Assembly: GCF_003977615.1 (NCBI RefSeq)
Contig: NZ_RYZR01000001.1
Span: 124,001 to 188,000 of the forward strand
Direction: 5' to 3'
Origin: Dyella dinghuensis
GTDB lineage: Bacteria; Pseudomonadota; Gammaproteobacteria; Xanthomonadales; Rhodanobacteraceae
DNA: 64,000 nt
Below, piece after piece: positions 27,240 through 35,289 of this stretch (positions are counted from its first letter, which is position 1; each line of letters begins with the position of its first letter). A model generated the notes under the pieces. The model searched no databases. It was given only the letters and a program-made list of their open reading frames with translations, and was not told the origin of the DNA. Made by a program: the position numbers and the translations under genes.

Positions 27240-28907
27240 TCAGGCGGCTTCGTCAAAAGCGGGCGGTGTGGCGTGCCGGGTCATCACTTGACGCACGAAC
27301 GCGCTTGCGTCGGTTCCATGAGTGGGTACGTCTGCATCGCCAGCCGTTTCATCGATGTGGAAAAAATCCATCTGCTGCAGAAGCGCCTCGGCATTGCCGC
27401 GCATGGCGTGACTCATCATCGCTGTGCGTTCCACGAGGGTGGCGTTTTCCTGCGTCATGGTGTCCATGCCCATGACGGCGAGATTGACCTGATCGATACC
27501 TGCTTTCTGCTCGCGGCCCGACAACGCCATGCCTGCGACTTTCTCGGAAACCTGCACGGCACTGGAGACGATGCCGATCAACGCTTCGCCCGAGCGCTTC
27601 GCAAAGGTGCGGCCGTCCAGTACAGCGTCGTTGCTTTCTTCGATGGATCGGCGGACATCGCGTGCGGCGCCAGCGCAGCGTTGTGCAAGCTGGCGCACTT
27701 CGGCGGCGACCACCGCAAATCCACGGCCGTGCTCGCCAGCGCGCGCGGCTTCGACGGCCGCGTTGAGCGCGAGCAGGTTGGTCTGAAAGGCGACATCATT
27801 GATCAGGCCGGCATACTCGGCGATGCGTTGACCCGACTGGTCGATGGCATCCATCGCCGTGACCGTTTGCTCGACAATCTGCCTGCCTTGTTCGGCCAGC
27901 TGACGCGAGGTGGTGGCAACGCGATCGGCCTGTTCGGCCATCATGGTTGCTTCAGCAACGCTCGCTGCCATTTCCTCCATCGACGCAGAACTTTCTTCAA
28001 GACTCGCCGCCTGGGCTTGCGTACGCTGGCTCAGCGCATGCGTACTTTGCGCAAGAGCATGCGCGCCATCGCGCACGCTGGCGGCGCCAGCGCGAACTTT
28101 TCGCACGACATCGGCAAGCTGCGTATCCATCACGGCCAGTGCGCGCAGCAGGTCACCGATTTCATCGGGACGGCCGACGTCGACGGATTGGCCCAGTTCG
28201 CCACGGGCGATGCGTTGGGCCACGCCCGAAGCCAGACGCAGACGTGCGCCAAGTGCACGAATCAGAATGCCGTCGGTCAAGCATGCCAATAGAAGGGCGC
28301 TGGCAAACACGGCCAGTAGCATCATTACATCCTTCCGATTGGCAGCGTGTTGCGAGAGCGCTTGCGTCTCGCCCGACTTCAGCGCGTTTTCGAAGAGATT
28401 GTTGACATCACTCTGCAGCGGGACGAGATCCGGTTGTACATCGGTAGCAAGTTTCAACTGAGCGATATCGAATTGTCCGGCCTGCAGCAACGTCAGTGTG
28501 TCGTCCATGGCCTGTTCGGCGTCTTTGCGATGATCCGCGGCAATCGTGAGCAGCTGTTTCTGTTGTATGCCGAGTCCACTTTGCAAGAGCGGTTTCCAAT
28601 AGCGATCAATGTCGACGCGGTTGCTTTTGATCGCCGTGGCGGCTTCATCTACAGCCGATGGCAAGCGCATCAGCACAGCGTGAGAGAGCACCTGATAGTC
28701 GTTGTTGAAATCGCTCTGGATGCGGCCAACGTCCGAAATGGGGGCGAGTGTGTCGTCTACGACGGATTGGATCCGCGTGTCTGCGTGCATCAGTGCCATG
28801 GTGCACAACGTTCCGATCGCGATCAGCAGAACGAGGATGCCAGCGAGACGGAGCAGCAGAATTCGGCGAAGGGTGATACGGAATAAACCGGAAGTCAGAC
28901 GAGGCAT
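27240..28907 (-). CDS. Methyl-accepting chemotaxis protein
   Basis: This 555-residue chemoreceptor has two membrane helices (about residues 13-33 and 196-218) flanking a periplasmic four-helix-bundle ligand domain, a HAMP linker, and a cytoplasmic signalling domain with the hairpin tip [42 protein letters not shown] (about residues 370-412, quoted only by its key blocks DVAFQTN, EAARAGE and GRGFAVVA). No C-terminal NWETF-like tether is present. It probably signals to CheA/CheW elsewhere. The ATG at 28907 has no clear ribosome binding site. A candidate sigma-28 promoter lies upstream, and an EAL-CBS-GGDEF gene follows 8 bases after the stop. Confidence 0.92.
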   Translation of the reverse strand: MPRLTSGLFRITLRRILLLRLAGILVLLIAIGTLCTMALMHADTRIQSVVDDTLAPISDVGRIQSDFNNDYQVLSHAVLMRLPSAVDEAATAIKSNRVDIDRYWKPLLQSGLGIQQKQLLTIAADHRKDAEQAMDDTLTLLQAGQFDIAQLKLATDVQPDLVPLQSDVNNLFENALKSGETQALSQHAANRKDVMMLLAVFASALLLACLTDGILIRALGARLRLASGVAQRIARGELGQSVDVGRPDEIGDLLRALAVMDTQLADVVRKVRAGAASVRDGAHALAQSTHALSQRTQAQAASLEESSASMEEMAASVAEATMMAEQADRVATTSRQLAEQGRQIVEQTVTAMDAIDQSGQRIAEYAGLINDVAFQTNLLALNAAVEAARAGEHGRGFAVVAAEVRQLAQRCAGAARDVRRSIEESNDAVLDGRTFAKRSGEALIGIVSSAVQVSEKVAGMALSGREQKAGIDQVNLAVMGMDTMTQENATLVERTAMMSHAMRGNAEALLQQMDFFHIDETAGDADVPTHGTDASAFVRQVMTRHATPPAFDEAA

Positions 28908-28936
28908 GACGCACCAACGGGGGAGGGGATGCCTCC

Positions 28937-28963
28937 TAGTCGGCAATGATGACGTCGACTTGA
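28937..28963 (-). promoter_or_regulatory. Candidate sigma-28 (FliA) promoter for the chemoreceptor gene
   Basis: On the minus strand TCAAGTCG, an 11-base spacer and GCCGACTA match the FliA consensus TAAAGTTT-N11-GCCGATAA at 5 of 8 and 6 of 8 positions with exact spacing. Transcription would begin about 23 bases before the ATG. Motility-linked receptors are often controlled this way. Confidence 0.5.
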
Positions 28964-29050
28964 GCCTGATGCAAAAATAAAATCTTTTGTTTCAAATGGT
29001 TGACGAAGGCGTGACGGTTTCATCGCAACGCGCATTCATCGTCATGTGCG

Positions 29051-30286
29051 TTACGGATCGGCGGGCGCTGCGATGAGGGAAGGCACATCGCGTGCAGCCT
29101 GTGCATGCAGCACGAGCGTGAGCACGATCGACAGCATGGCCGCGACGGCGGCAAATCCATAAATCGCGTTGTAACCCATGCCACTGGCAATCCATCCGCC
29201 GAGCGGCCCGGTGACCGCCATGGCGACGTCCATGAAAACCGAATACACACCGAGCGCCGATCCACGACTGTTTGGTGGCACGCGATGCACCGCTTCGACT
29301 CCGAGCGCGGGAAAGACGAGCGAAAAACCAAGGCCTGCGATGGCTGCGCCTGCGATGGCCACCCAAGCGTGACTCGCCACGCAGAGCGTGATGAGACCGA
29401 TCGCCTCAACCGCTAGCGACACCATGGCGACGCGATAACCGCCGAACCAGTTGATGGTGCGCGCCAGCACAAAGCGTACGCCGACGAAGACGCCGCCGAA
29501 TACGGTGAGCGTGAGCGCTGCGTTGTCCCAGCCGTGCGATGCGTAGAAAAGCGTGATGAACGTGGCGATGCAGCCGAAGCCGATGGATCCGAGCGCGAGT
29601 CCGATACCGTAAGGTACGACACGCGTTGCGACGGTGCGGAACGGCGAGCGCTCACCGTGCTCGACCGTGGTGGCGCGTTTCAATCGCGCGAGCGGCAGCG
29701 CGATGGTTGGCAACAGCAGCGAGACGATACCGATGGCGGCAAAGCCGAAGTGCTGTTGAATCAGCACGCCCAATGGTGCGCCGGCTGCGAGCGCACCGTA
29801 GGTCGCCACGCCATTCCACGATATCACGCGTGCCGTGTGCTGGTGTCCGACCTGTCCCATGCCCCAGGCGATGGCGCCGGTGCCGACGCAACTCTCCGCA
29901 CAGCCAAGTGCGAGACGCGCAATGAAAATCAGCGCGAGACTTAAAACGGGCCAGTGACTGCACAGCGCGCCTAACGCAAGCAATGCACCGCTGACGGCAC
30001 ACATCGCCAATCCGGTCATCACTGTGCGTTTCGGGCCTTTCGAATCGGCCATGCGGCCTGCATGCGGGCGGCTGAGCAGCGTCGCCACGTACTGCATGCT
30101 GATCGCCAATCCCGCGAGCATCGCGCCATAGCCGAGATTGGAATGCACGAAACCGGGCAACACCGCCAGCGATAAGCCGATGGTGAGGTACGCGATAAAC
30201 GTGAAAGCGACGGTGCTGAGGATGGAGATCAGCACGCGGGAGCTGCGACTATCGGGAGTCGCGGGGACGCGGGAGGCATCGGCCAT
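29051..30286 (-). CDS. MFS transporter, YhhS/YfcJ-like
   Basis: This 411-residue protein has twelve predicted membrane helices and the MFS loop motif RPHAGRMADSKGPKR near residue 77; the second half carries the corresponding VPPNSRGSALGVYSVFMDVAMAVTGP segment near 345, which marks the YhhS/YfcJ family of putative drug or sugar efflux proteins. It is a single gene with a recognisable -10 box 55 bases upstream. The substrate is unknown; members of this group have been linked to glyphosate or arabinose export, but that cannot be assigned here. Confidence 0.88.
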   Translation of the reverse strand: MADASRVPATPDSRSSRVLISILSTVAFTFIAYLTIGLSLAVLPGFVHSNLGYGAMLAGLAISMQYVATLLSRPHAGRMADSKGPKRTVMTGLAMCAVSGALLALGALCSHWPVLSLALIFIARLALGCAESCVGTGAIAWGMGQVGHQHTARVISWNGVATYGALAAGAPLGVLIQQHFGFAAIGIVSLLLPTIALPLARLKRATTVEHGERSPFRTVATRVVPYGIGLALGSIGFGCIATFITLFYASHGWDNAALTLTVFGGVFVGVRFVLARTINWFGGYRVAMVSLAVEAIGLITLCVASHAWVAIAGAAIAGLGFSLVFPALGVEAVHRVPPNSRGSALGVYSVFMDVAMAVTGPLGGWIASGMGYNAIYGFAAVAAMLSIVLTLVLHAQAARDVPSLIAAPADP

Positions 30287-30340
30287 GGGAATCGGGAGCT
30301 ACCAGACAACTGTACCGGTTCGGGGTGACCGGCGATACCG

Positions 30341-30346
30341 ATTATA
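30341..30346 (-). promoter_or_regulatory. -10 box for the MFS transporter gene
   Basis: A perfect TATAAT on the minus strand lies 55 bases before the ATG. No good -35 hexamer stands 17 bases upstream, so the promoter may need an activator. Confidence 0.5.
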
Positions 30347-30387
30347 CATCAGCATGCTGCGTTGCGACATTCCGGGATGTCATGACA

Positions 30388-30407
30388 CCTCCCGCCAATG
30401 CGGGAGG
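30388..30407 (-). terminator. Hairpin after the VOC gene
   Basis: CCTCCCGC (30388-30395) pairs with GCGGGAGG (30400-30407) around CAAT. It lies 24 bases past the VOC gene stop, without a T-run. Confidence 0.4.
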
Positions 30408-30430
30408 CGGGCAGGGTGCGCCGCTGAAGG

Positions 30431-30928
30431 TTATGCCGCCACGTTTTCCAGTGCTGCGATATCGATCTTCTTCATGGTCAGCATGGCTTGCATGACCTTA
30501 CCTGCCTTGGTGCGATCAGGGCCACTCAACAGCTCGATCAATCGCGCCGGCACGATTTGCCACGACAATCCGTAACGATCCTTCAGCCAGCCACATGCTT
30601 GCGCGGAGGGATCGCCATCTTTCGAAAGATGGTTCCAGAAATGGTCGACTTCATCCTGGTTGTTGCAATGGACGACGAGCGATAGCGCCGGATTGAAGGT
30701 GAATAGCGGGCCGCCATTCAGTGCACCGAATTCCACCCCGTCCAGCTCGAACGCGATGGTCATGACGGAACCTTCGGGCTTGCCGGTCGTCTTCGCCGCT
30801 TCCTTCCCGTAGCGATTGACGGTGAGGATGCGGGAGTTCTCGAAGATCGATACGTAATAGTCGGCCGCTTCCTCAGCTTGATCGTCGAACCAGAGGAAGG
30901 GAGTGATGCGTTGGAAGCGTGTGTTCAC
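30431..30928 (-). CDS. VOC/PhnB-like protein
   Basis: This 165-residue protein starts at a GTG with GGAG 8 bases upstream. It is a PhnB/3-demethylubiquinone-methyltransferase-like member of the vicinal oxygen chelate superfamily: ITPFLWFDDQAEEAADYYVSIF at the start, FELDGVEFGALNGGP in the middle and DRYGLSWQIVPARLIELL at the end are its usual blocks. Metal ligands are not obvious. Many genomes carry several such proteins of unknown activity. Transcription runs towards the MFS gene, with a hairpin between them. Confidence 0.85.
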   Translation of the reverse strand: MNTRFQRITPFLWFDDQAEEAADYYVSIFENSRILTVNRYGKEAAKTTGKPEGSVMTIAFELDGVEFGALNGGPLFTFNPALSLVVHCNNQDEVDHFWNHLSKDGDPSAQACGWLKDRYGLSWQIVPARLIELLSGPDRTKAGKVMQAMLTMKKIDIAALENVAA

Positions 30929-31462
30929 GGCGGATCTCCTTTGGCGATATCGAAATGATGACCACCCATGCGACGAATAGCGTTGCGTGAGTTCGACACA
31001 TCTTTCATGTCGACGTATCACGCAGACATGCAACCGCTTTGATGCAGAGCGGCCTGTGCTTTGTCTTCCCGAGCAATATGGCCTTCGTTGTCATGAATGT
31101 CTGAATCAAAGCTCTCGTCGTCGATGCCTTTTCCTTCGCGATAGAAGGTGTGAACCCCGTCACGTTAATCATCGGGCAGACGTCCAAATGACGATACGAC
31201 ATGTACTTGGCCTACACACAATGTGCACATTTGTGTTGTTGCAAAGCAACGTGAAAATAGGCTGTTTTTGCTTGTTTTTGCGAGTAATGCTTGTGCACGA
31301 TTCGTGAAAATGCATCGCAAAAAAATACCTTTTGATTCTTTGCCAAATGAATCACGTTTCGCCGGGGGCATAGCGGCCAATTGGACTAGACAACGTTGTC
31401 AGAAGAGGCAGATACTCGCCGCGCTTTTTAGTTGTTGCTAGTTCATTACACGTTGGAACGTG
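30929..31462. other. A+T-rich regulatory region before the chitinase pair
   Basis: No gene is visible in these 534 bases. Positions about 31200-31345 are strongly A+T-rich compared with the surroundings. Two perfect palindromes occur: AATGTGCACATT (31220-31231) and GACAACGTTGTC (31389-31400). A hairpin GTTG-CAAAG-CAAC lies near 31240. The layout suggests transcriptional control of the GH18 gene to the right. Confidence 0.5.
31389..31400. promoter_or_regulatory. Palindrome resembling a LacI-family operator
   Basis: GACAACGTTGTC is a perfect 12-bp palindrome with a central CG, the form typical of LacI/GalR-family operators, some of which control N-acetylglucosamine and chitin genes in gammaproteobacteria. 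It lies about 180 bases before a secreted GH18 gene. Confidence 0.45.
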
Positions 31463-31570
31463 CATGGACGCGTGATGGCGACTGTCCCCACATGACTGAC
31501 TGGATTGCGGTCGTGAAATCGCCGATGTAGCTCACCCGTTGCGCTTCAACTCATTCCTGGAGACAGAACC
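31463..31570 (+). promoter_or_regulatory. 5' leader of the first GH18 gene, duplicated at 33105
   Basis: The 108 bases before the ATG align without gaps to those at 33105-33212 before the second GH18 gene. Shared blocks include GGCGACTGTCCCC, ATCGCCGATGTA, GTTGCG-TTCAAC and the ribosome binding site TGGAGACAG. Retention of the whole leader suggests that it carries the promoter. Confidence 0.55.
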
Positions 31571-32938
31571 ATGCAATTAAAAAGAACCACGAAATTGTCC
31601 ACTTTGACACTGAGCACGTTGAGCACCGCTGTCGGTGCGGCCTTTGCCACGACGTTGCTGACAGTTGCGCCGGTACAAACCGTGCACGCGCAAACCACCT
31701 GTGCTGCGGCATGGAGTTCGACGGCGATCTATACCGCGGGAAATGTCGCCAGCGAAAACGGTATCAATTACGAAGCGAACTGGTGGACGCAGGGCAATAA
31801 CCCGGCCACCAATAACGGCGGTGCGGGCAGTGGCGAGCCATGGACGTCGCAAGGCGCATGTAGCAGTTCGCCGACTCCAACGCCGACCCCCACGCCGACT
31901 CCTACCCCGACTCCTACCCCGACACCGACACCGACACCTACCCCAACGCCCACACCAACACCCACACCAACACCCACACCCGCGCCGAGTGGTTTTGTGT
32001 TCAGTCCTTACAAGGACATCACGATCAACCTCAACTGGAACACGAACGTCATGCAGACGGCCGTGACCGGTACCACGCTCCCACTCGTGGGCAGCGGCAG
32101 TTTCTATTCGACGGCTGAACCAAACCTCGGTGCGATTTCGCTAGCGTTCGCCACCGGCGAATGCGGCGGCGAAAGCTGGGGCGGCGTGACATCGTCCGAG
32201 TTCATTTCCGGCAATATCAGTGCGCTCTCCAGTGCCGGATTGAACTATGTCGTCTCCACGGGCGGTCAGGCAGGCGTATTCACCTGTTCGTCGCCATCCG
32301 CGTTCGAGAGCTTCATTGCCAGCTACTACACGCCGCATATGGTCGGCGTCGATTTCGACATCGAAGGTGGACAGACGCAGGCAGATATCCAGCAGCTCGT
32401 GGCCGATGCCGCGGCCGCGCAATCGCAATATCCGAATCTGCGCTTCTCGTTCACGATCGCCACGCTCGCAGCGTCGGACGGAAGTTACGGCGGCGTCAAT
32501 TCGCTCGGCGCGGAAGTCGTTCAAGCCATCCAGGCATCGAGCCCGGCGCTCAACAACTACACCGTCAATCTGATGACGATGGACTACGGTGGCACCAGTA
32601 CCGCGAATTGCGTTGTGGTGAGCGGTGCGTGCGAAATGGGGCAGTCGGCGATTCAAGCTGTAGAGAATCTGGAACACACCTACGGCATTCCGGCCAGCCA
32701 TATCGAACTGACGCCGATGATCGGTCAGAACGATTCGCAAGGTGAAATCACCACTATCGCGGATGTCGACACCATCACTAACTATGCGACTGCCAACGGT
32801 TTGGCTGGGTTGCATTTCTGGTCGCTGGATCGCGATACGCCGTGCGCTTCCGGCTCGGCTTCCTCGACGTGCAACTCGATTCCGACGTCGACATCGTTGC
32901 AATACACCAACGAGTTCCTCAAGGACCTCGGCAAGTAA
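31571..32938 (+). CDS. Secreted GH18 chitinase with one CBM5/12 module
   Basis: This 455-residue protein has a signal peptide ending near residue 41 (TVHAQ), a CBM5/12 chitin-binding module (about 43-97, with the aromatic platform [13 protein letters not shown]), a Thr-Pro repeat linker (about 101-137) and a GH18 catalytic domain (about 140-450). The catalytic motif reads VGVDFDIE, keeping D261, D263 and the acid E265 of the usual DxxDxDxE but with Val in place of the first Asp; QNDS-like and WSLDRD blocks follow. GH18 enzymes cleave chitin by substrate-assisted catalysis. A second, longer copy follows 274 bases downstream, so both arose by tandem duplication. Confidence 0.9.
   Translation: MQLKRTTKLSTLTLSTLSTAVGAAFATTLLTVAPVQTVHAQTTCAAAWSSTAIYTAGNVASENGINYEANWWTQGNNPATNNGGAGSGEPWTSQGACSSSPTPTPTPTPTPTPTPTPTPTPTPTPTPTPTPTPTPTPAPSGFVFSPYKDITINLNWNTNVMQTAVTGTTLPLVGSGSFYSTAEPNLGAISLAFATGECGGESWGGVTSSEFISGNISALSSAGLNYVVSTGGQAGVFTCSSPSAFESFIASYYTPHMVGVDFDIEGGQTQADIQQLVADAAAAQSQYPNLRFSFTIATLAASDGSYGGVNSLGAEVVQAIQASSPALNNYTVNLMTMDYGGTSTANCVVVSGACEMGQSAIQAVENLEHTYGIPASHIELTPMIGQNDSQGEITTIADVDTITNYATANGLAGLHFWSLDRDTPCASGSASSTCNSIPTSTSLQYTNEFLKDLGK
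31871..31986 (+). repeat. Thr-Pro linker-encoding tandem repeat
   Basis: A six-base unit coding for Pro-Thr repeats about 18 times between the chitin-binding and catalytic modules. Such a repeat can change length by slippage. Confidence 0.85.
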
Positions 32939-32955
32939 TTCAGGGGTAGGGGAGC

Positions 32956-32994
32956 GCTGATGCGGCACAGGGCCATTGCCGGTGCCGCATCAGC
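32956..32994 (+). terminator. Hairpin after the first GH18 gene
   Basis: GCTGATGCGGCAC (32956-32968) pairs perfectly with GTGCCGCATCAGC (32982-32994). It begins 18 bases after the stop codon; a T-run is absent. Confidence 0.5.
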
Positions 32995-33011
32995 CAGGTT
33001 GAAGAATCACA

Positions 33012-33043
33012 GACGACATCGGCGCCTAAGCGCCGGTGTCGTC
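33012..33043 (+). terminator. Second hairpin after the first GH18 gene
   Basis: GACGACATCGGCGC (33012-33025) pairs with GCGCCGGTGTCGTC (33030-33043), 14 pairs with one wobble, around CTAA. The two hairpins in tandem probably end or stabilise the transcript. Confidence 0.5.
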
Positions 33044-33104
33044 ACAAGCACACAAAGATGCCGCCCATCCATTTCAAGCAGAACCCATCACACGCAGTAC
33101 GGTG

Positions 33105-33212
33105 CACGGATGCGTAAGGGCGACTGTCCCCGCACGGCTGCCCGGAATGCAGCTGTGACATCGCCGATGTAACTCATCTGTTGCGGTTCAACCCAACCTT
33201 GGAGACAGTCCT
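33105..33212 (+). promoter_or_regulatory. 5' leader of the second GH18 gene
   Basis: This is the gapless counterpart of 31463-31570, with the ribosome binding site TTGGAGACAG. No copy of the GACAACGTTGTC palindrome precedes it, so regulation of the two copies may differ. Confidence 0.5.
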
Positions 33213-34811
33213 ATGCAAGTGAAGCGATCAACAAAGTGGTCCACCTTGACATTGAGCTCGTTGAGTACCGCAGTGTGCGCGGCGCTCTCCACGACGTTGC
33301 TGACGGTTGCACCCGTCCAGGCAGTGCATGCGCAGACGACGTGCGCTGCCGCGTGGAATGCGAGCACGGCTTATACGCAAGGCAATGTTGTCAGCGAGAG
33401 CGGCGTCAATTACGTCGCGAACTGGTGGACGCAAGGTAATAACCCGGCGACCAACAACGGTGGATCGGGCACCGGTGAACCGTGGACGTCGGAAGGGTCG
33501 TGTAGCGGCGGCTCACCCACGCCAACCCCGACGCCCGCTCCAACGCCGACACCCACTCCAGCTCCCACTCCGACGCCTTCTGGCTCGTGTGATCCGGCAT
33601 GGAATGCTTCCACCGCGTATAACGGCGGCGCACTCGTAAGCGAGAACGGCATCAACTACGAAGCAAACTGGTGGACGCAAGGCAACAATCCTGCAACCAA
33701 CAACGGCGGTTCCGGCACGGGTGAGCCATGGACCGAAGTCGGCACCTGCAGCGGCTCGCCGACGCCAACACCCACCCCTACGCCGACTCCAACGCCAACA
33801 CCTACCCCAACGCCGACTCCCACACCGACGCCTACTCCAGCGCCAGGTGGATTCGTGTTCAGTCCGTACAAGGACATGAGCATCAACATGAACTGGAATA
33901 CGTACGCGATGGCCACGGAAGTGACCGGTACGGCCATTCCCGTGGTGGGCAGCGGCGGTCTGTATGAAACCCAGGTGCCGAATCTTCCGGCGATTTCGTT
34001 GGCCTTTGCCACGGGCGAGTGCGGTAGCGAAAGCTGGGCCGGTGTGACGCCATCTGAATTTATTTCGGCCAACATCACGCCAGGCGCGGCCAATTCGCTT
34101 TCCAGTGCCGGTTTGAATTACATCGTCTCCACCGGCGGTCAGGATGGTGTCTTTACCTGTTCGTCGCCGTCGGCGTTCGAAAGCTTCATCGCGAAGTACT
34201 ACACGGCGCAGATGATTGGTGTGGACTTCGATATCGAAGGCGGACAGACGCAAGCTGAGATCCAGCAACTGGTGGCCGATGTGGCAGCGGCGCAATCGGA
34301 ATACCCGAATATGCGTTTCTCCTTCACACTGGCAACGCTGGGAGCATCGGATGGCAGCTACGGTGGTGTGAACTCGCTCGGTGCGGAAGTCGTTCAAGCG
34401 ATTCAGGCATCGAGTCCGGCGCTCAAGAACTACACCATCAATCTGATGACGATGGACTACGGTGGCACCAGTGCATCCAACTGTGTCGTGGTGAACGGTG
34501 CGTGCGAGATGGGCCAGTCCGCAATTCAAGCGGTAGTAAATCTGCAGCACACCTACGGTATCCCGGCCAGTCACATCGAGCTGACGCCGATGATTGGACA
34601 GAACGATAGCGGTGGTGAGATCACCACGTTGGCCGACATCGACACCATCACCAACTACGCGACCGCCAATGGGCTTGTCGGTGTGCATTTCTGGTCGCTG
34701 GATCGCGATACGCCGTGTGCGGCAGGTTCGGCCTCGTCGACCTGCAACTCGTACCCGAGCGTGGGCATCCTGGGTTACACCAATGAGGTTCTGAAAGACA
34801 TCGGGAAGTAA
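33213..34811 (+). CDS. Secreted GH18 chitinase with two CBM5/12 modules
   Basis: This 532-residue protein is a paralogue of the 31571 gene product. After a signal peptide (to about residue 41) it carries two CBM5/12 modules (about 43-97 and 125-180), each with a [21 protein letters not shown] block, separated by Pro-Thr linkers, then the GH18 domain (about 212-530). The catalytic segment is [10 protein letters not shown], again with a hydrophobic residue at the first Asp position of the family motif and the acid Glu kept. The extra module should tighten binding to insoluble chitin. Codon use and leader are like those of the first copy; a strong terminator follows. Confidence 0.9.
   Translation: MQVKRSTKWSTLTLSSLSTAVCAALSTTLLTVAPVQAVHAQTTCAAAWNASTAYTQGNVVSESGVNYVANWWTQGNNPATNNGGSGTGEPWTSEGSCSGGSPTPTPTPAPTPTPTPAPTPTPSGSCDPAWNASTAYNGGALVSENGINYEANWWTQGNNPATNNGGSGTGEPWTEVGTCSGSPTPTPTPTPTPTPTPTPTPTPTPTPTPAPGGFVFSPYKDMSINMNWNTYAMATEVTGTAIPVVGSGGLYETQVPNLPAISLAFATGECGSESWAGVTPSEFISANITPGAANSLSSAGLNYIVSTGGQDGVFTCSSPSAFESFIAKYYTAQMIGVDFDIEGGQTQAEIQQLVADVAAAQSEYPNMRFSFTLATLGASDGSYGGVNSLGAEVVQAIQASSPALKNYTINLMTMDYGGTSASNCVVVNGACEMGQSAIQAVVNLQHTYGIPASHIELTPMIGQNDSGGEITTLADIDTITNYATANGLVGVHFWSLDRDTPCAAGSASSTCNSYPSVGILGYTNEVLKDIGK
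33516..33846 (+). repeat. Two Pro-Thr/Pro-Ala linker repeats
   Basis: Runs of six-base units at about 33516-33582 and 33760-33846 encode Pro-Thr and Pro-Ala linkers before the second chitin-binding module and before the catalytic domain. They differ in length from the linker of the first copy. Confidence 0.8.
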
Positions 34812-34882
34812 ACGGAGCAGGGGATCCTGCCGCGGGTTCGCAGGCATGCCGGACCCGCAGCAGGTGGAGGATGTGACAAGCG

Positions 34883-34914
34883 AACCACCGGTACGAAAGT
34901 GCCGGTGGTTTCGT
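34883..34914 (+). terminator. Intrinsic terminator after the second GH18 gene
   Basis: AACCACCGG (34883-34891) pairs with CCGGTGGTT (34902-34910); the stem continues through TAC/GTG to a GAAA loop. The tail is TTCGTTCGTTT. Confidence 0.7.
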
Positions 34915-34959
34915 TCGTTTGGCGCAGGCGACGCAGGCGCTATTTCACAATTCAGTTCG

Positions 34960-34971
34960 CGTAAATTTACG
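34960..34971. promoter_or_regulatory. 12-bp A+T-rich palindrome
   Basis: CGTAAATTTACG is perfectly palindromic and is followed directly by a partial copy, TAAATGTTCCG. It may be a regulator binding site. Confidence 0.35.
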
Positions 34972-35177
34972 TAAATGTTCCGTGATTTCACCCCAAAACA
35001 ACAACCGGTCACGGAAATGGTGATATCAAGCGTGCACCATGGGGACGTTGGTTGGTCCGGCTTAACAAGGACGGGGGAAGCTGAATCAGATTGCTGCCCT
35101 GCAGCACGCGGGCACGGCGTTGCTTAACCTAAGTTACGGAAAAGCAAACTTTTTCTAGACAGGGACCGCACGAATTG

Positions 35178-35198
35178 TGTAAGTTGTGTCAACTTACA
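35178..35198. promoter_or_regulatory. Inverted repeat, candidate operator of the sulfotransferase gene
   Basis: TGTAAGTTG and CAACTTACA, perfect 9-bp arms around TGT, lie 92 bases before the ATG of the sulfotransferase gene. The 21-bp size and symmetry fit TetR- or MarR-type operators. A half-copy (AAGTTAC) lies near 35131. Confidence 0.5.
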
Positions 35199-35289
35199 AG
35201 AAGCTGACACGTTTGGTAATTCGAGTTGCGCCGTAGTGGTCCGACGCAGGTAATTAAAAAAGTCCAGAAAACGGGGGCGGCAGCTGCTC

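Larger units (their letters stand above)
34915..35289. other. A+T-rich region upstream of the sulfotransferase gene
   Basis: No gene is visible. Base composition falls well below the window average, mainly at 34950-34990, 35130-35220 and 35250-35275. It holds two palindromes, listed separately. A region like this is often a target of xenogeneic silencers or of a dedicated repressor. Confidence 0.45.

Noticed and set aside
31871-33846. Repeated units looking like a CRISPR array at first sight
   Set aside because: The units are six bases long and in frame; they encode Pro-Thr linkers of chitinases. No spacers or cas genes are present.
33513-35012. Minus-strand open frame of 499 codons
   Set aside because: It is antisense to the second chitinase gene and runs over its terminator; it has no recognisable domain.
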